From UBA7446 sp964014735 (GTDB lineage Bacteria > Bacteroidota > Bacteroidia > Flavobacteriales > Flavobacteriaceae): 11,000 bases of DNA. Shown piece by piece: positions 7,800-11,000 of the stretch; positions within the stretch are counted from its first letter, which is position 1; the number at the start of each line of letters is the position of its first letter. Location: NCBI GenBank assembly GCA_964014735.1, contig CAXHBH010000039.1:1-11000 (forward strand), read 5' to 3'. Made by a program: the position numbers and the translations under genes. The notes under the pieces are model-generated. The model ran no database searches and was not told the origin of the DNA. It was given only the letters and a program-made list of their open reading frames with translations.

Positions 7800-8156
7800 A
7801 TGAAAAACGCTTTTCTTTATCTGTCTACTTGTTCTACCTGTGTCCGTATCATCAAATCTTTGGGCATAGAAGAGGCAAGTTTTTTACAAAATGTAAAAGA
7901 GCAAATGATAACTGTTGAGCAATTGGCCTTTTTATATGATTATACAAACAGTTATGAGCAGCTAATAAACAAGCGGGGGCGTGTGTATGCGCAAATGAAG
8001 CGACAAGGTGTGTTGTTCTCAGAAGAGGTTTATAAAGCACTGCTTCAAAAAGAGTACAGTTGTCTCAAGCGACCCATACTTATATGGAATAACATCATGT
8101 TTTTGGGTAATTCGAAAGCTACCGTTGCGGCAATGAAAACTGTGCTTGATGGATAA
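7800..8156 (+). CDS. ArsC/Spx-family thioredoxin-fold protein
   Basis: A 118-residue cytoplasmic protein of the ArsC/Spx/YffB family. The N-terminal strand and active-site loop read YLSTCSTCVRI, with C11 and C14 forming a CxxC as in Spx. C11 lines up with the catalytic Cys of glutaredoxin-dependent arsenate reductase. NKRGRVY (58-63) and LKRPILI (89-95) match the family's two conserved arginine positions (R59 or R61, and R91). The third catalytic arginine of plasmid R773 ArsC seems replaced in FLGNSKATV, so arsenate reduction should not be assumed. No arsR, arsB or acr3 lies nearby. A redox or stress role is equally possible. The ATG at 7800 is needed to keep the CxxC, since the next Met is at residue 36. 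The 3' end overlaps the permease gene by 8 bases, which implies co-expression. Confidence 0.82.
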   Translation: MKNAFLYLSTCSTCVRIIKSLGIEEASFLQNVKEQMITVEQLAFLYDYTNSYEQLINKRGRVYAQMKRQGVLFSEEVYKALLQKEYSCLKRPILIWNNIMFLGNSKATVAAMKTVLDG

Positions 8157-9042
8157 GCGAACGCTAGCGCTTCTGGCCGCTTTGGGGGCAACAACCATCT
8201 ACGGACTAAGCCACACGATTGCCAAAGAGGTGATGCCCACGCATATTCAAGGGTTTGGTTTTGTGCAAGTGCGTCTTCTCGGAGCAGCAATTTTGTTTTG
8301 GTTGGTAAGCTTGTTTATTCCACAACAAAAAATTGACCGAGCTGATTTTCCAAAGATGCTGCTTTGTGCGCTTTTTGGTATGGTTATAAACATGCTTTGC
8401 TTTTTTAAGGGGATTGAACTTTCAACGCCCATTAACAGCGCGGTACTCATAACCATTACACCCATATTGGTGTTTGTGTTTTCAGCAATTCTCATAAAAG
8501 AGCGGCTATTACTTCCAAGAATTGTTGGTGTAATATTGGGCTTTATAGGTGCTTTGGTTTTAATTGTTTTTGGAAATGAAATACGCCTAGATGCTCCCAA
8601 TATCCCCTTGGGAAACGCGCTTTTTGTAATGAATGCATCATTCTTTGGATTGTATTTGGTTTTAGTGAAATCATTGTCGGCAAAATACACTACGGTGCAT
8701 CTACTAAAGTGGTTGTTTTTATTTGGTTTTATAATGGCCTTGCCCATAAGCTATCCTGAGTTTAGCGAGGTTTCTTGGAGCACCTTACCCTTTGAGGCAA
8801 TATGGCGATTTGGCTATGTAATAGTTGGAACGACCTTTATGACTTACCTGCTCAATGTCTATGCGCTTAAGCAACTCAAGGCAAGTACGGTTGGGGTATT
8901 TACGTATTTACAGCCATTAATTGGCATTGGTTATGCCATTCTTGTTGGCGCAGATGGTCTAACAGTGTATAAACTTGTTGCTGGTGGTGTGGTATTACTT
9001 GGTGTTTATTTGGTAACTAAACGGTATCAAACAAAAAGCTAA
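8149..9042 (+). CDS. EamA/DMT-superfamily inner-membrane permease
   Basis: A 297-residue, very hydrophobic protein with about ten predicted membrane helices arranged as two EamA repeats (roughly 5-135 and 150-290). Repeat one contains the family pattern around FFKGIELSTPINSAVLITITPILVFVFSAILIKERL, here cited in parts. Repeat two has the matching YALKQLKASTVGVFTYLQPLIG segment. Members of the drug/metabolite transporter superfamily export amino acids, metabolites or other small molecules; the substrate cannot be read from sequence. The ATG at 8149 is chosen over the TTG three bases upstream because it gives the usual short cytoplasmic MDKR before helix one. There is no Shine-Dalgarno. It overlaps the ArsC/Spx-like gene by 8 bases, and its TAA overlaps the convergent sugar transferase stop. 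Confidence 0.9.
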   Translation: MDKRTLALLAALGATTIYGLSHTIAKEVMPTHIQGFGFVQVRLLGAAILFWLVSLFIPQQKIDRADFPKMLLCALFGMVINMLCFFKGIELSTPINSAVLITITPILVFVFSAILIKERLLLPRIVGVILGFIGALVLIVFGNEIRLDAPNIPLGNALFVMNASFFGLYLVLVKSLSAKYTTVHLLKWLFLFGFIMALPISYPEFSEVSWSTLPFEAIWRFGYVIVGTTFMTYLLNVYALKQLKASTVGVFTYLQPLIGIGYAILVGADGLTVYKLVAGGVVLLGVYLVTKRYQTKS

Positions 9043-9050
9043 TAGGCTTT
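9035..9050 (-). terminator. Weak hairpin with T-rich tail at the convergent gene ends
   Basis: On the minus strand AAAGC (9050-9046), a six-base loop and GCTTT (9039-9035) are followed by TTGTTTG. The five-base-pair stem spans both stop codons. It could weakly terminate the sugar transferase transcript, but the stem is short and only two of the pairs are G-C. Low confidence. Confidence 0.25.
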
Positions 9051-10385
9051 GTCTTCTCCTCTGATCATGTTTAGCACCGTCCGTATGATGATTTTAATAT
9101 CCAATCCAAAGGACCAATGACGAATATAGAAGATATCGTATTTCAAACGATGCTTCATTTCAATGTCATTATCAATTCCTCCTCTTGCTCCGCTAACTTG
9201 TGCCAAGCCTGTAATCCCTGGCTTTAGGTACATTCGTTTAGAGTAGTCATCAAATATCTTGCTGTAATGATTGTTTTGAGATGTTAAGTTGGGTCTAGGT
9301 CCGACAATAGACATCTGCCCAAAAAGAACATTGAAAAACTGGGGTAATTCGTCAATGCTCGTTTTACGAATAAATTTTCCAATTCGGGTAATTCTTGCAT
9401 CGTTTCTAGTTGCTGATTTCTCTGTTCGGTTGTTGACAGCCATAGACCTAAACTTAATACAAGGGAATGGTTTTTTAAGTCTTCCGGGCCTTTTTTGGAT
9501 AAAGAATAAGGGGCCTTTTGAGTCTGTCCATATCAAAATGGCCATAAGGGGCATAAACCAAGATAAAAGTGCTGTAATAACAAGGCCAGAAAAAACAATG
9601 TCAAAAATCCTTTTTTGAGTCCGGTACAAAATCGAACCTAGTGGGCTTACGTGGTGTGTTACTACTTGTGTAAGTCCATAAAATTGGGCGTTTCTACCAG
9701 TAATAGGGGAGTTATAACTTGTAATAAGTTTTATACGGGCCTGGTTATTCCAGTTTAAATTTAATATGTGAGCATTTGCTTCGGCTAAAACGATATCTAA
9801 AGGCAAATAAATGGATTGTATGTTGTTTTCGTGTATTTTTTGTTCTAGTTGGTTAAAAGAAGTTTCTTCAAAAAGTATTTTGTCTGCTTCAAAAATATTA
9901 AACCCGGTTCTTTTTAGTTCATAGACATCTTTAATAAAATTAATACCTGAATCTGCATTATATACCAATATGTTTTCTTGAAACAGGGAAGTGCTTTTCC
10001 TAAGGTTGAATAATACAATTATAGCTATCGCTTTTATGAGAAATACAGTTGTTATAAAATAGATTAAAGCCAAAGTGTTCCAAGCAAACGTATCAAAAAA
10101 GATAAGGGAGGCTAAATAGAAAGCCACTAACCAGATGAAAGAAAATAAAATAAACCGCTGTAATTGTTTTGTAAAAGTCAAGTTGCGCTCATAGTTATAA
10201 AAGCGTGACATAATTACGCTAATTATCCATATGGATACTGGTGCAAAAAATACCATTGTACTATTATTGGTTAAAAGAGTAGGCTCAAGTGTGTATAATG
10301 AACAAACAAAAAGTAAGCACCACTCAAAACCCCAAATAGGAAGATATTTTAAAAACTTAAAGCTTTCTTGTATATTTTTATTCAA
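9039..10385 (-). CDS. Polyprenyl-phosphate sugar phosphotransferase (exopolysaccharide/capsule initiation)
   Basis: A 448-residue membrane enzyme of the WcaJ/WbaP type, which transfers a sugar-1-phosphate from a nucleotide sugar to undecaprenyl phosphate to begin a surface polysaccharide repeat unit. Hydrophobic helices lie at about 17-33, 45-60, 79-98 and 104-126. A diverged nucleotide-fold-like domain covers about 137-245. The catalytic bacterial-sugar-transferase domain (255-448) has a membrane segment at 265-287. Its motifs are KFRSM (311-315), SIDELPQ with the Asp-Glu dyad D345/E346, GPRP (362-365) and LKPGITGLAQVSG. No ATG precedes the first helix: the frame opens after a TGA with TTG at 10385 (MNKNIQESF), and the first ATG is residue 44. 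TTG is chosen because it keeps helix one and its basic N-terminus. The sugar specificity is unknown. The UDP-glucuronate decarboxylase-like gene 59 bases upstream supports a polysaccharide locus. Confidence 0.9.
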   Translation of the reverse strand: MNKNIQESFKFLKYLPIWGFEWCLLFVCSLYTLEPTLLTNNSTMVFFAPVSIWIISVIMSRFYNYERNLTFTKQLQRFILFSFIWLVAFYLASLIFFDTFAWNTLALIYFITTVFLIKAIAIIVLFNLRKSTSLFQENILVYNADSGINFIKDVYELKRTGFNIFEADKILFEETSFNQLEQKIHENNIQSIYLPLDIVLAEANAHILNLNWNNQARIKLITSYNSPITGRNAQFYGLTQVVTHHVSPLGSILYRTQKRIFDIVFSGLVITALLSWFMPLMAILIWTDSKGPLFFIQKRPGRLKKPFPCIKFRSMAVNNRTEKSATRNDARITRIGKFIRKTSIDELPQFFNVLFGQMSIVGPRPNLTSQNNHYSKIFDDYSKRMYLKPGITGLAQVSGARGGIDNDIEMKHRLKYDIFYIRHWSFGLDIKIIIRTVLNMIRGEDKAY

Positions 10386-10444
10386 TAGTAAATAAGTTGA
10401 TCAAGTATAACAACGACATTATAAGAGGCTTATTGTATACCTGG
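10386..10444 (-). other. Short gap between the SDR gene and the sugar transferase
   Basis: These 59 bases contain no gene. On the minus strand TATACTTG, shortly before the TTG start, resembles the -7 box TANNTTTG with one mismatch, but I see no good -33 partner. No hairpin with a T-run follows the SDR stop, so read-through into the transferase gene is likely. Confidence 0.4.
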
Positions 10445-11000
10445 CTAGGTTTTAAAAGACGTGAAATCTCTATGTTCCATTTTATTTAATTCTTCTTTGC
10501 TTAAAGACTTAAAGTAGTCATAGGTTAGGTGCATCCCTTTTTTGCGTCCAATTTGTGGCTCCCAACCCAAAATTTCTTTGGCTTTGGTAATGTCTGGCTT
10601 TCGCTGTAGTGGATCGTTTTTAGGTAATTCTTTGTATACTATTTTTTGGTCGGTTCCGGTAAGTTCTATGATCTCTTTTGCAAAATCTAAAATCGAAATT
10701 TCATCTGGGTTTCCAATGTTTAGCGGCAAATAATAATCACTCATTAGTAGACGATAAATACCCTCTATCTCGTCTGCTACATAACAAAACGAGCGGGTTT
10801 GTGAGCCATCTCCGAAAACGGTCAAGTCCTCACCCCGGAGTGCCTGGCCCATAAATGCAGGTATTACCCTTCCATCGTTGAGGCGCATTCTAGGGCCATA
10901 GGTATTGAAAATACGTATTATACGCGTGTCTACCCCATGGTATCTGTGATACGCCATGGTGATGGACTCTAAATATCGTTTTGCCTCGTCATAAACGCCT
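10445..11000 (-). CDS. UDP-glucuronate decarboxylase-like NAD-dependent SDR enzyme, 5' end beyond window
   Basis: The frame is open to the right edge, giving the C-terminal 184 residues of a protein whose family is usually about 310-340 long. The first visible residues, GVYDEAKRYLES, contain the catalytic YxxxK of extended short-chain dehydrogenases. RIIRIFNTYGPRM, DGRVIPAFMGQALRG, VFGDGSQTRSFCYV, NIGNPDEISILDFA and the RKPDITKAKEILGWEPQ ending are the pattern of UDP-glucuronate decarboxylase (UDP-xylose synthase). A related 4-epimerase or dTDP-glucose 4,6-dehydratase is a less likely alternative. The NAD-binding glycine motif lies outside the window. The Met at 10957 is internal and must not be taken as the start, because the active-site Tyr and Lys precede it. 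The product would be a nucleotide sugar for the polysaccharide begun by the adjacent phosphotransferase. Confidence 0.87.
   Translation of the reverse strand, partial: GVYDEAKRYLESITMAYHRYHGVDTRIIRIFNTYGPRMRLNDGRVIPAFMGQALRGEDLTVFGDGSQTRSFCYVADEIEGIYRLLMSDYYLPLNIGNPDEISILDFAKEIIELTGTDQKIVYKELPKNDPLQRKPDITKAKEILGWEPQIGRKKGMHLTYDYFKSLSKEELNKMEHRDFTSFKT

Noticed and set aside
7800..8156. Naming the small protein arsC (arsenate reductase)
   Set aside because: The fold and CxxC fit, but the third catalytic arginine of classical ArsC is not evident and no arsenic genes are nearby.
8247..8747. A 166-codon minus-strand frame opposite the permease gene
   Set aside because: It is antisense to a clear membrane protein, has low-complexity basic composition, and has no start context or family motif.

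Overview
The window looks like an ordinary chromosomal segment of an AT-rich member of the Bacteroidota, most likely a Flavobacteriia-type genome. The evidence is a PorZ-like protein with a type IX secretion C-terminal domain, a TonB-dependent receptor with an N-terminal carboxypeptidase-regulatory-like domain, a zinc-finger-less RecO, starts without Shine-Dalgarno sequences, and promoter-like sequences of the Bacteroidetes type (TTTG, about 20 bases, TANNTTTG). The organism is inferred from these traits only.

Positions 1-7476 hold five genes on the minus strand, read right to left: a cystathionine gamma-synthase/lyase (metB-like), an NADP-type glutamate dehydrogenase (gdhA), a PorZ-like double beta-propeller protein, recO, and a TonB-dependent receptor that runs off the left edge. 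Gaps are 32 and 35 bases, then overlaps of 1 and 20 bases, so porZ-recO-receptor is almost certainly one translationally coupled unit and all five may share the promoter at 7491-7522. The set mixes amino-acid metabolism (transsulfuration, ammonium assimilation), recombinational repair and cell-envelope functions, with no single obvious pathway.

Positions 7477-7799 are a divergent intergenic region. Leftward it carries an excellent promoter match that fixes the metB start at 7476. Rightward it carries a probable promoter whose -7 box lies only 7 bases from the start codon of the next gene. That gene is a small ArsC/Spx-type thioredoxin-fold protein, and it overlaps an EamA/DMT-family permease by 8 bases.

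Positions 9039-11000 hold two minus-strand genes of surface-polysaccharide synthesis, read right to left: a UDP-glucuronate decarboxylase-like SDR enzyme (its start lies beyond the right edge) and a polyprenyl-phosphate sugar phosphotransferase that starts with TTG. They are probably the downstream end of a larger capsule/exopolysaccharide locus. The phosphotransferase and the permease converge and share four bases at their stop codons.

I found no RNA genes, insertion sequences, CRISPR arrays or defence genes, and no convincing new multi-gene system. The points most worth a second look are the pentanucleotide repeat inside the receptor gene, the near-leaderless ArsC/Spx-like gene paired with a permease, and the start-site corrections.
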